Shown here: positions 1-5,804 of the stretch, piece by piece
Layout: every line of letters starts with the position of its first letter
How positions within the stretch are numbered: the stretch's first letter is position 1
From: Nitrospirae bacterium RIFCSPLOW2_12_42_9
Lineage (GTDB): Bacteria; Nitrospirota; 9FT-COMBO-42-15; HDB-SIOI813
Direction of reading: 5' to 3'
DNA: 7,808 nucleotides
Assembly: GCA_001805205.1 (NCBI GenBank)
Contig: MHER01000107.1
Span: forward strand, 1 to 7,808
Program-made: the position numbers and the translations under genes
Notes under the pieces: generated by a model
Told to the model about the DNA's origin: nothing
What the model saw: the letters and a program-made list of their open reading frames with translations, nothing else
The model's database searches: none

Positions 1-144
1 CTTTCTTGCGTAGGGTTTTGCCTGGAGCATTCTGCCCTCTGATTTTTTCAGCCTTGAAGCTGCTACCATCTGCATGGTTCTGGTAATCTGTTTGGTCTTT
101 CCAGAGGCTACGATCTTTCTCCTTATCTGCCTTAAGGTAAGCAT
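1..144 (-). CDS. atpG: ATP synthase gamma subunit, N-terminal fragment
   Basis: Reading the minus strand from 144 gives an open frame of 48 codons that leaves the window at its left edge. It begins [11 protein letters not shown] and continues TKQITRTMQMVAASRLKK. This is the conserved N-terminal helix of the F1 gamma subunit, the central rotor shaft that turns inside the alpha3beta3 head. The start ATG (144-142) shares one base with the atpA stop codon (TAATG), and a GGAAGAG ribosome binding site lies within the end of atpA, so translation is probably coupled to atpA. Only about one sixth of the usual 285-300 residues is visible. The frame is intact as far as it goes. The beta and epsilon genes would be expected further left, outside the window. 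Confidence 0.93.
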   Translation of the reverse strand, partial: MLTLRQIRRKIVASGKTKQITRTMQMVAASRLKKSEGRMLQAKPYARK

Positions 145-1661
145 TATCTCTTCCTATCCATCCATCTCTTCTTAAATGCATCTACTGCAGAATCAATCTT
201 TTTGCTTATTTCATCCGAAATAAGCTTACTCTTTTCTATCTCATGCCCTACATCAGGATACTCCTTTTCCATAAAATCAAGAAACTCTTTTTCAAAACTG
301 CGTATATCAATGGCAGGTAAGTCATCAAGATACCCCTTGGTACCTGCATATATTATCATGATTTGCCTTGATAGTTGTACTGGTTCATACTGATCCTGTT
401 TGAGGATTTCAACCATCCTTTCCCCGCGTGTAAGCTGTGCCTGTGTTGTCTTATCAAGATCAGAGCTGAATTGGGCAAATGCAGCCAATGCCCTGTACTG
501 GGCAAGGTCAAGACGGAGGCTGCCGGCCACCTTTTTCATGGCCTTAGTCTGTGCATTTCCTCCAACCCTCGAGACTGAGAGTCCTACATTGATTGCCGGC
601 TTCACACCTGCATAAAAAAGGTCAGGCTCAAGATAAATCTGGCCATCTGTAATGGATATTACATTTGTTGGGATATATGCAGACACGTCTCCGGCCTGAG
701 TCTCAATAACAGGTAGTGCTGTGAGTGAACCCCCTCCAAGATCATCTTTCAATTTTGCGGCCCTTTCAAGGAGCCTTGAATGCAGATAGAAGACATCCCC
801 CGGATATGCCTCTCTTCCGGGTGGGCGTCTAAGAAGAAGTGATAACTGTCTGTATGCCTGTGCGTGCTTTGAGAGGTCATCATACATGACAACCACATGT
901 TTTCCGTTGTACATCAATTCTTCTCCGATAGCACACCCTGTATATGTGGCTATATACTGCAATGATGCAGGGGTATCAGCAGGTGCAGATACTACAGTTG
1001 TATAATCCATTGCACCATATTTCTCAAGGATCTTAACCACTGCTGCCACATTGGAGGACTTCTGTCCTATTGCAACATAGATACAGTATAAGTCCGTATT
1101 TTTTTGATTTATAATGGTATCTATCAGAATGGCGGTCTTTCCTGTCTGTCTGTCTCCAATGATAAGCTCTCTCTGTCCCCTCCCTATAGGGATCATTGCG
1201 TCTATAGCCTTGATACCGGTTTGTACAGGTTCTTTAACAGGCTGCCTCTCAACGACATTTGGCGCCCTTCCTTCAAGAGACCGGAATTTATTTGTGGCAA
1301 TTGGGCCTTTTCCATCTAATGGTTTTCCAATAGGGTCCACAACCCTCCCGATAAGGGCATCGCCGACCGGCACCCGGGCTATATTACCTGTCCTCTTAAC
1401 TATGTCCCCTTCTTTGATAAAGGTATCTTCTCCAAACAGGATAGCACCCACATTATCTTCTTCCAGGTTGAATAACATACCTACAACCCCGCCGGGGAAT
1501 TCTACCAACTCTCCGGCCATAGCATCTTCAAGTCCATATATCCTGGCAATACCATCTCCCACCTGGAGTACAGTACCTACGCTCTCCATATGGAGCTCAG
1601 ACTCAAACTTTTCCAGCTCCATCTGGATTATTGAACTTACTTCTTCTGGTTTTAAAGCCAT
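144..1661 (-). CDS. atpA: F1Fo ATP synthase subunit alpha
   Basis: This is the full-length alpha subunit of the F1 head: 505 residues, against 500-515 typical of the family. It binds nucleotide at the non-catalytic sites and supplies the arginine finger to the catalytic sites on beta. Visible motifs are the N-terminal beta-barrel (about 25-95), the Walker A loop GDRQTGKT (169-176), the Walker B region VVVMYDDLS (256-264), the ATPase alpha/beta signature [10 protein letters not shown] (355-364) and the arginine finger in SRVGG (Arg365). The C-terminal helical domain ends in a lysine/arginine-rich tail. The ATG start has AAGGAG (1670-1675) upstream at a spacing of 8 nt. It follows atpH after 35 nt and overlaps the atpG start by 1 nt. 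There are no odd residues or breaks. Confidence 0.99.
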   Translation of the reverse strand: MALKPEEVSSIIQMELEKFESELHMESVGTVLQVGDGIARIYGLEDAMAGELVEFPGGVVGMLFNLEEDNVGAILFGEDTFIKEGDIVKRTGNIARVPVGDALIGRVVDPIGKPLDGKGPIATNKFRSLEGRAPNVVERQPVKEPVQTGIKAIDAMIPIGRGQRELIIGDRQTGKTAILIDTIINQKNTDLYCIYVAIGQKSSNVAAVVKILEKYGAMDYTTVVSAPADTPASLQYIATYTGCAIGEELMYNGKHVVVMYDDLSKHAQAYRQLSLLLRRPPGREAYPGDVFYLHSRLLERAAKLKDDLGGGSLTALPVIETQAGDVSAYIPTNVISITDGQIYLEPDLFYAGVKPAINVGLSVSRVGGNAQTKAMKKVAGSLRLDLAQYRALAAFAQFSSDLDKTTQAQLTRGERMVEILKQDQYEPVQLSRQIMIIYAGTKGYLDDLPAIDIRSFEKEFLDFMEKEYPDVGHEIEKSKLISDEISKKIDSAVDAFKKRWMDRKR

Positions 1662-1696
1662 AGTGTTAGCTCCTTAAATAGCGGATCAGAAATAAA

Positions 1697-2245
1697 TTAA
1701 CTCACTTTAAGAGAGGAGAGTGTATACCTCATATCTAAAAGTTTTCTCCTTATACTTCCGTCTATAATAAGACTTGGTGTTCTTATTATAAGACCTCCGA
1801 TTATCTTCGGGTCTATATAAAAACATAATTTTACATGTTTCTTCAATATTCTTTCAACTGTATTTGACAGCTTCTCTATGAGGGTATCATCCAGCGGAAA
1901 TACGGTTGTGACATCTGCCCTCTGTATAGACATTTCAGCATCATACACTTTTTGATACTCCTCAATTATTTCTGTAAGGTACAGGAGCCTGTATTTCCTA
2001 ACCAGAAGGAGCAGAAAGTTTACAGATGTTTTAGTGAGGATCGGGGATAAAATCTTTCTTACCAGAGAATTTTTATCTTCCTGGGTTATATGAGGACTTT
2101 CAAGAAATCTTTTAAGGCCGGGATTTTCCGAGAGCAGCTTTTTTAGAAATGTCATCTCCCCGAGAACATTCTCCATCTCTCCCCTGTTTTTGGCAACATT
2201 TAATAAGGCACTGGCATACCTTTCAGCGATTATCCTCGATTTCAT
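1697..2245 (-). CDS. atpH: F1Fo ATP synthase subunit delta
   Basis: This is the delta subunit (OSCP homologue), which joins the top of the alpha3beta3 head to the b-subunit stator stalk. Its 182 residues fit the family norm of 175-185. The N-terminal helical bundle (about 1-105) starts with the typical IAERYASALLNVAK stretch. The C-terminal part carries the delta signature around GGLIIR (150-155) and IDGSIRRKL (161-169). The ATG at 2245 lies 6 nt after the atpF stop (TAG, 2252-2254). Its ribosome binding site, GTAAGGTAGG, overlaps the end of atpF. The sequence is more divergent than alpha, as usual for delta, but it is intact. Position between b and alpha genes matches the standard operon order. 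Confidence 0.95.
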   Translation of the reverse strand: MKSRIIAERYASALLNVAKNRGEMENVLGEMTFLKKLLSENPGLKRFLESPHITQEDKNSLVRKILSPILTKTSVNFLLLLVRKYRLLYLTEIIEEYQKVYDAEMSIQRADVTTVFPLDDTLIEKLSNTVERILKKHVKLCFYIDPKIIGGLIIRTPSLIIDGSIRRKLLDMRYTLSSLKVS

Positions 2246-2251
2246 TCTTAC

Positions 2252-2737
2252 CTACCTTACCTGTTCAAGATCCTCGATGAAACCCATCACGAGTCGTCTA
2301 TGTTTTTCCTCGTTTAATTCCTCTTTAAGCACCTTTTCTGCTGCCTTGATTGCAATACTGGCCACCTGATTTCTTAAATCCACACGGGCCTTTGCTATCT
2401 CGAGTTCTATATTGGCCTTGGCTTTATCAAGTGTCTTTTTTGCCTCATCACGCGACTTTTCCTGTATCTCAATGGATATCCTCTGCGCCTCGGCTATTGC
2501 CTCCTGGATTTTCAGTCTGGCCTGTGTGTCAATATCAGCGAGTTTGGCCTTATAATCTTCTTCAAGCCTTGATAACTCTGACTTTACCTGCTCTATATTT
2601 TTGAACTCTGAGGATATCTTCTCTCTCCGTTCTTCAAGAAGAGCCAGGAGAGGTTTCCATGCGAATTTTTTCAGAATAAAGAGGAGGATAAAAAACCCCA
2701 GTGCCTGAGTAAGTATCTGTTGAATTTCAAGATTCAA
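2252..2737 (-). CDS. atpF: F1Fo ATP synthase subunit b (TTG start)
   Basis: This is the b subunit, the peripheral stator stalk anchored in the membrane by one N-terminal helix. It has 161 residues, normal for the family. A hydrophobic helix (about 10-24, ALGFFILLFILKKF) is followed by the conserved WKPLLALLEERREKI. A long charged coiled coil rich in E, K, A and R (about 35-140) leads to the delta-binding tail AEKVLKEELNEEKHRR. The start is TTG (2737-2735). An in-frame TAA lies five codons upstream at 2753-2755, no ATG or GTG intervenes, and AGGGAG (2743-2748) is placed 5 nt before the TTG. It lies 24 nt after atpE and 6 nt before atpH. No second b-type (b') gene is present, so a b2 homodimer is likely. 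Confidence 0.95.
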   Translation of the reverse strand: MNLEIQQILTQALGFFILLFILKKFAWKPLLALLEERREKISSEFKNIEQVKSELSRLEEDYKAKLADIDTQARLKIQEAIAEAQRISIEIQEKSRDEAKKTLDKAKANIELEIAKARVDLRNQVASIAIKAAEKVLKEELNEEKHRRLVMGFIEDLEQVR

Positions 2738-2742
2738 ATCTT

Positions 2743-2748
2743 CTCCCT
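2743..2748 (-). promoter_or_regulatory. Ribosome binding site for the TTG start of atpF
   Basis: AGGGAG on the minus strand is 5 nt before TTG 2737-2735. With the in-frame stop just upstream and no ATG or GTG between, it fixes the unusual TTG start. Confidence 0.7.
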
Positions 2749-2761
2749 GTTTTTATGTTTA

Positions 2762-2995
2762 TCAACCAATTTTACCCTGAAGCATTATTACTGTCAGCAG
2801 GGCATAGATCGTTAATGCCTCAATAAAGGCTGCACCTATAACCATAGCCGTCTGCACCTTACCAGCGGCCTCTGGCTGCCGGCCTATGGCCTCCATGGCA
2901 GCACTTACTGCCTTTGCTAATCCAAATGCCGAACCTATAGCAGCCGCTGCGATAGATAAAGGTAATGTTATACTTAACGCGGTTTGAAAATCCAT
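2762..2995 (-). CDS. atpE: F1Fo ATP synthase subunit c (proteolipid)
   Basis: This is the c subunit, which forms the rotating c-ring and carries ions through the membrane. Its 77 residues form a two-helix hairpin: helix 1 about 5-36, polar loop RQPE (39-42), helix 2 about 48-73. The ion-binding carboxylate is Glu59 in EALTIY, the same local sequence as the proton-coupled chloroplast c subunit. The glutamine that marks sodium-type rings in helix 1 is replaced by Leu26. The helix-1 packing motif is Ala19-x-Gly21-x-Ala23-x-Gly25-x-Ala27 rather than five glycines, and Lys28 follows inside the helix, which is unusual. The ATG has a near-perfect AAAGGAGGA site (3002-3010), fitting the high expression needed for 8-15 copies per enzyme. 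Confidence 0.97.
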   Translation of the reverse strand: MDFQTALSITLPLSIAAAAIGSAFGLAKAVSAAMEAIGRQPEAAGKVQTAMVIGAAFIEALTIYALLTVIMLQGKIG

Positions 2996-3001
2996 TGGAA
3001 A

Positions 3002-3010
3002 TCCTCCTTT
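3002..3010 (-). promoter_or_regulatory. Strong Shine-Dalgarno site of atpE
   Basis: AAAGGAGGA on the minus strand, 6 nt before the atpE ATG, is the best ribosome binding site in the operon. A high translation rate is expected because c is needed in the largest copy number. Confidence 0.75.
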
Positions 3011-3038
3011 CTTGGTTAATTATGATTACAATTAATTG

Positions 3039-3812
3039 TTAATGTTCCTCATGTGGCAGCATCGACATTATATATATAGTACTCAACATGGTAAATACCA
3101 GCGCCTGAATTGTACCTGTTATTATTGCAAGAAGCATAAAAGGGGTCTGAAAGGGAAGTCCGACAGGACTCCCCATAAAACTTAAGGCCGCAATGCCCAG
3201 GGTAACAAAGGCTGCAATAAGGGCATCCTCACCGAGGATATTCCCGAATAGCCTGAGGGACAGGCTCAGCGGCTTTATAAACTCTTCCAGAACATGCAGC
3301 GGAAGCATAAGGGGTATAAAGCATATCCCCATCACACCTTTGGGATTACCCGCGAGGTGACTTAAATATCCTAATATCCCGAGTCTCCTTAAGCCGGTAT
3401 ATTGTACAAATAAAAATACGCAGATGGCCAGCCCCACAGTAGTGTTGAGACTTGATGTAGGCGCCTTAAGACCAGGTATAAGGCCACTAATATTCATAAC
3501 GAATATATACATGAAGAGTGTGCCGAGAAATGGGGTATATTCCCTGCCATAATGATGGCCGAGTATCCCGGTTACAAACTCATAAAGGCTTTCAACGCAA
3601 AATTCTACAAAGTTCTGCATTTTATCCGGGAAAAATGATTTGTTCTTTGTAGCCTGTCTTGCAATAATAGCCAGAATAATAATTACAACTCCGGAGAAGA
3701 CTATGTTTTCATAGTGATGAAAAAACCTGATAACATCAACCTCTCCCATGTACTTATTCAGCAGGGTTACAATATTTGCAACCTCAGGTGTGCTGTTGTG
3801 TGCCTCTTCCAT
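3039..3812 (-). CDS. atpB: F1Fo ATP synthase subunit a
   Basis: This is subunit a, the membrane stator that forms the two ion half-channels beside the c-ring. It has 257 residues, within the family range. Several hydrophobic helices are visible, for example at about 37-52, 96-115, 125-138, 163-178, 197-213 and 224-250. The signature SLSLRLFGNI (183-192) contains the essential arginine, here Arg187. Glu195-Asp196 follow and Gln236 sits in the last helix (GTIQALVF). The ATG at 3812 is 35 nt after atpI, with AGGA at 3822-3825. Another ATG 7 nt upstream (3819) is out of frame. The 43-nt gap to atpE is AT-rich. No residue of the channel is obviously lost. Confidence 0.98.
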   Translation of the reverse strand: MEEAHNSTPEVANIVTLLNKYMGEVDVIRFFHHYENIVFSGVVIIILAIIARQATKNKSFFPDKMQNFVEFCVESLYEFVTGILGHHYGREYTPFLGTLFMYIFVMNISGLIPGLKAPTSSLNTTVGLAICVFLFVQYTGLRRLGILGYLSHLAGNPKGVMGICFIPLMLPLHVLEEFIKPLSLSLRLFGNILGEDALIAAFVTLGIAALSFMGSPVGLPFQTPFMLLAIITGTIQALVFTMLSTIYIMSMLPHEEH

Positions 3813-3847
3813 AGTCCATTATCCTATCAGTAGGTACGATTAAAAGT

Positions 3848-4249
3848 TTACTTCTTTACACCCCTGAAAATCCCATAACTTACTACAGGATTCTTTTTAA
3901 AATAAATACCCAATACCCTCAGCACGAAAACTGCCAATACTAATGGAAACCCTGCGATAATTCCATAGAGTGATATATTTGTATACTTTATGATGGCATA
4001 TCCGCCTCCATATAGTACAGGAAATTTTATGATACCCGCCAGTACAGCCCATTTTTTATTTAATTTTTCAGGGGAGGTGAACATAGTGAATATCTGTGAT
4101 AATAATAATATATTTACAATATTCCATATGGCCCCGGCCATTATTCCCATGGTAATATATAAATTAAAATATAACAGGAGAAATGGGGCGAAAATAATAG
4201 CCACTATCGTTGATACCTTGAGAGATCTATTAATAAAATCTTTATCCAT
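3848..4249 (-). CDS. atpI: ATP synthase subunit I-like membrane protein
   Basis: This is a small, strongly hydrophobic protein of 133 residues with about four predicted membrane helices (roughly 12-32, 35-56, 67-87 and 92-116). Its size, topology and position between atpZ and atpB match the AtpI (UncI) family. Those proteins are not part of the finished enzyme; in studied bacteria they assist c-ring assembly or Fo stability and have been linked to magnesium uptake. The sequence is poorly conserved, so the call rests mainly on topology and context. The ATG overlaps the end of atpZ by 8 nt (ATGGATAA), and the ribosome binding site is weak, so translation is probably coupled to atpZ. The C-terminal tail is short and basic (FRGVKK). 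Confidence 0.8.
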   Translation of the reverse strand: MDKDFINRSLKVSTIVAIIFAPFLLLYFNLYITMGIMAGAIWNIVNILLLSQIFTMFTSPEKLNKKWAVLAGIIKFPVLYGGGYAIIKYTNISLYGIIAGFPLVLAVFVLRVLGIYFKKNPVVSYGIFRGVKK

Positions 4250-4484
4250 TTTTATTGTTATCTTTGCCTGCCCTGTTTATTATCTGTATAGTCTGCCTGG
4301 CGCTTGCAATAAGGCCTAAGATCACAAGTGCGACCATAAACCAGGGTGCAGTGCCAAATCTTTTATCTATATAATCTCCTATAAAAAAACCAATTACCGG
4401 CCCTGACAAGAGTACAAAAGGGATTGTAGTAAGCATCCCTAATTGGCGAATAAAACGGTATCTGTTTTCATCCCCGTTATTCAC
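4242..4484 (-). CDS. atpZ: AtpZ/AtpI-family small membrane protein
   Basis: This protein has two membrane helices and is the first gene of the atp operon. It has 80 residues from the preferred GTG at 4484. Features are a short charged N-terminus, helix 1 with GPVIGFFIG, a conserved GDYIDKRFGTAPWF hairpin and helix 2 (MVALVILGLIASARQ). This is the F1Fo 'gene 1' family (AtpZ). In alkaliphilic Bacillus AtpZ works with AtpI, with reported roles in Mg2+/Ca2+ transport or c-ring assembly; the role here is inferred. I prefer GTG 4484-4482 because AGGTGAGG (4491-4498) sits 6 nt before it. A GTG four codons earlier (4496) extends the frame but has no Shine-Dalgarno sequence and would destroy that role. 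It overlaps atpI by 8 nt. Confidence 0.85.
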   Translation of the reverse strand: MNNGDENRYRFIRQLGMLTTIPFVLLSGPVIGFFIGDYIDKRFGTAPWFMVALVILGLIASARQTIQIINRAGKDNNKNG

Positions 4485-4490
4485 CAATAC

Positions 4491-4498
4491 CCTCACCT
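4491..4498 (-). promoter_or_regulatory. Ribosome binding site deciding the atpZ start
   Basis: The minus-strand sequence AGGTGAGG includes AGGTGA, complementary to the 16S rRNA 3' end. It lies 6 nt before the GTG at 4484. The frame also allows a GTG at 4496, which lies inside this motif, so the site argues for the shorter protein. Confidence 0.6.
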
Positions 4499-4503
4499 GT
4501 CTG

Positions 4504-4528
4504 TTTTAGTTTAAAATTTCAACTAAAA
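4504..4528 (-). repeat. Inverted repeat in the atp operon leader
   Basis: Perfect 8-bp arms, TTTTAGTT (4504-4511) and AACTAAAA (4521-4528), are separated by 9 nt. On the minus strand the repeat begins at or just after the predicted transcription start and ends 5 nt before the AGGTGAGG ribosome binding site. It could form a weak AU-rich 5' hairpin or be a protein-binding dyad. Function is not known. Confidence 0.5.
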
Positions 4529-4537
4529 TAAATTTGG

Positions 4538-4566
4538 ACTTTAACATCTACAAATATGTTTGTCAA
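4538..4566 (-). promoter_or_regulatory. Predicted sigma70-type promoter of the atp operon
   Basis: On the minus strand a perfect -35 box TTGACA (4566-4561) is followed by a 17-bp spacer and a -10 box TAAAGT (4543-4538, 4 of 6 consensus bases). Transcription should start near 4529-4533, about 45-50 nt before the atpZ GTG. It lies in the 119-130 nt gap between ygfZ and atpZ, so the atp operon can be transcribed independently of ygfZ, although readthrough is also possible because no clear terminator separates them. Confidence 0.6.
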
Positions 4567-4574
4567 TAGCCTTG

Positions 4575-4586
4575 TTGGAATTCCAA
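4575..4586. promoter_or_regulatory. 12-bp palindrome upstream of the atp promoter
   Basis: TTGGAATTCCAA is a perfect palindrome whose near edge lies 8 bp upstream of the atp -35 box, where activators often bind. No regulator can be assigned. Confidence 0.3.
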
Positions 4587-4615
4587 AATAATCACATGGG
4601 GTTGTGCTATTAACA

Positions 4616-5692
4616 CTAATCTCTGGTGTAGAAAGGAAGTTTTGTAACAACTGCTGTGAATCTTTGAGGATCCCGCTCTATATAAATGGTTTCGCCTGGC
4701 TCATTACATTCTATCCTGATATAGCCCATAGCTATTATTTTATTTAATGTAGGTGAATGGCATGCACTGGTGACCACTCCAACATTCTGTTCAATGTCAT
4801 GAATAATCTTAATAATCTTGTCCCCCTTCACCGGGACTATGTCCCCATTGATATAAAAACCAGTTAATGTCCTGTTCACATGACCCCTGAACTTTATCCG
4901 TGATATAGTCTCCTGACCTATATAACAGCCCTTGGTATAGCTGATGGCTTTATCGAGATTAGACTCAACCGGTATGGTATGCTCGTCCATATCGCTGAAA
5001 TAGACAGGCGTTCCTGCCTCAATACGTAATGTTTCAAGTGCCTCGATACCAAATATGGGGCCAATTAAGGCATCCCAGACTGTATGGATTTCATCCCGCA
5101 AGGCGTATATATCATATCCCTCTTCACCAGTGTAAGATGTCCTTACTGCTTTTGTGTTGATATTATTTATAGGTAAATTAATATGTGAGCATTCTGGCAT
5201 ATCTTTGATATCCATATTGGCAACACTACTCAGGAGTTGTCTTGATTGAGGACCCTGCACCGTGATAAGGCCATATCTCTCAGTAACATCCTCCATTACA
5301 ACATCTTCCCTGAATTGATAATGTTTTAATGCCTGCACAAATATCTCTGACAGACCTGGTTCAAGGTCAATAAAGAATGAATCTTCATCACAGTAAATTT
5401 TCATATATGCGAGCATCCTCCCCTTTACATCAAGAAGGGTAGAGTATGCCCCGGATGATGGAGTTAGACTATTAATATCCTGTGATAATATCTTTTGGAG
5501 AAAAGATGTCCTGTCTTTGCCTGAGATGATTACCTTACCCCTGTGGGAGAGGTCCAGAATACCAACATTACTTCTTACATTAAGATGCTCCTCTACAGGA
5601 TTGCTGTAATGACCAGGCATCTCCCATCCTTTTATTTCACAGAAACATGCACCAAGGGATTTATGTATCTCATGGATTGGGGAGGTCATCAC
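4616..5692 (-). CDS. ygfZ: YgfZ/GcvT-family folate-binding protein
   Basis: This 358-residue protein has the tetrahydrofolate-binding fold shared by GcvT and YgfZ/IBA57. The N-terminus resembles GcvT (KGWEMPGHYSNPVEEHLNVR, 21-40; GILDLSHRGKV, 44-54). The middle and C-terminus carry the YgfZ signature KGCYIGQE (254-261) with invariant Cys256 followed by ISRIKFRGHVNR. Where GcvT has the catalytic Asp pair (VIDDLIVY), this protein has MLAYMKIY (93-100), so aminomethyltransferase activity is unlikely. YgfZ proteins maintain certain Fe-S enzymes, such as MiaB-type radical SAM proteins, using folate. The frame opens with GTG at 5692, directly followed by ATG (5689), and either may be used. No Shine-Dalgarno site is visible, consistent with a leaderless message. 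A second domain, the GcvT/YgfZ C-terminal barrel, spans about 275-355. Confidence 0.88.
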   Translation of the reverse strand: MMTSPIHEIHKSLGACFCEIKGWEMPGHYSNPVEEHLNVRSNVGILDLSHRGKVIISGKDRTSFLQKILSQDINSLTPSSGAYSTLLDVKGRMLAYMKIYCDEDSFFIDLEPGLSEIFVQALKHYQFREDVVMEDVTERYGLITVQGPQSRQLLSSVANMDIKDMPECSHINLPINNINTKAVRTSYTGEEGYDIYALRDEIHTVWDALIGPIFGIEALETLRIEAGTPVYFSDMDEHTIPVESNLDKAISYTKGCYIGQETISRIKFRGHVNRTLTGFYINGDIVPVKGDKIIKIIHDIEQNVGVVTSACHSPTLNKIIAMGYIRIECNEPGETIYIERDPQRFTAVVTKLPFYTRD

Positions 5693-5701
5693 AGTGAGGT
5701 A

Positions 5702-5730
5702 ATAATAGTATTAAAGAGACTTGACGTCAA
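5702..5730 (-). promoter_or_regulatory. Predicted promoter of ygfZ, leaderless geometry
   Basis: On the minus strand TTGACG (5730-5725, 5 of 6) is followed by a 17-bp spacer and TATTAT (5707-5702, 5 of 6). The start point should be near A5695, only 3 nt before GTG 5692 and 6 nt before ATG 5689. No ribosome binding site fits in so short a leader. Confidence 0.65.
5721..5730. repeat. Palindrome TTGACGTCAA over the ygfZ -35 box
   Basis: A perfect 10-bp palindrome contains the whole -35 hexamer of the ygfZ promoter. A protein binding it would be placed to repress. It may also be chance, since the -35 box itself supplies half of it. Confidence 0.3.
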
Positions 5731-5746
5731 CACTTGAGGGAAAAAC

Positions 5747-5764
5747 AGTAAAAAATATTTTACT
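5747..5764. promoter_or_regulatory. Dyad between divergent promoters, possible operator
   Basis: AGTAAAA and TTTTACT form perfect 7-bp arms around AATA. The dyad ends 1 bp before the kelch -35 box and 16 bp beyond the ygfZ -35 box. A regulator bound here could act on both genes. The region is AT-rich, so chance is possible. Confidence 0.4.
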
Positions 5765-5765
5765 A

Positions 5766-5795
5766 TTGACCCTTGCAGCATATTTTGAATAAAAT
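5766..5795 (+). promoter_or_regulatory. Predicted promoter of the kelch gene, leaderless geometry
   Basis: TTGACC (5766-5771, 5 of 6) is followed by an 18-bp spacer and TAAAAT (5790-5795, 5 of 6). The start point should be near A5802, 3 nt before the ATG at 5805. There is no Shine-Dalgarno site upstream of that ATG. The octamer CTATTGAC at its -35 box also occurs at the atp operon -35 box. Confidence 0.6.
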
Positions 5796-5804
5796 GATTC
5801 CACA

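Noticed and set aside
1114..1677. Long plus-strand frame of 187 codons opposite atpA
   Set aside because: It is the antisense shadow of a highly conserved gene; it has no family resemblance and no ribosome binding site.
2762..2995. Sodium-coupled c-ring
   Set aside because: Although Thr62 and Tyr64 are present, the helix-1 Gln is Leu26 and the residue after Glu59 is Ala, not Ser. EALTIY matches proton-type rings.
4587..4615. Intrinsic terminator between ygfZ and the atp promoter
   Set aside because: No GC-rich stem followed by a T-run is visible on the minus strand, so readthrough from ygfZ cannot be excluded.
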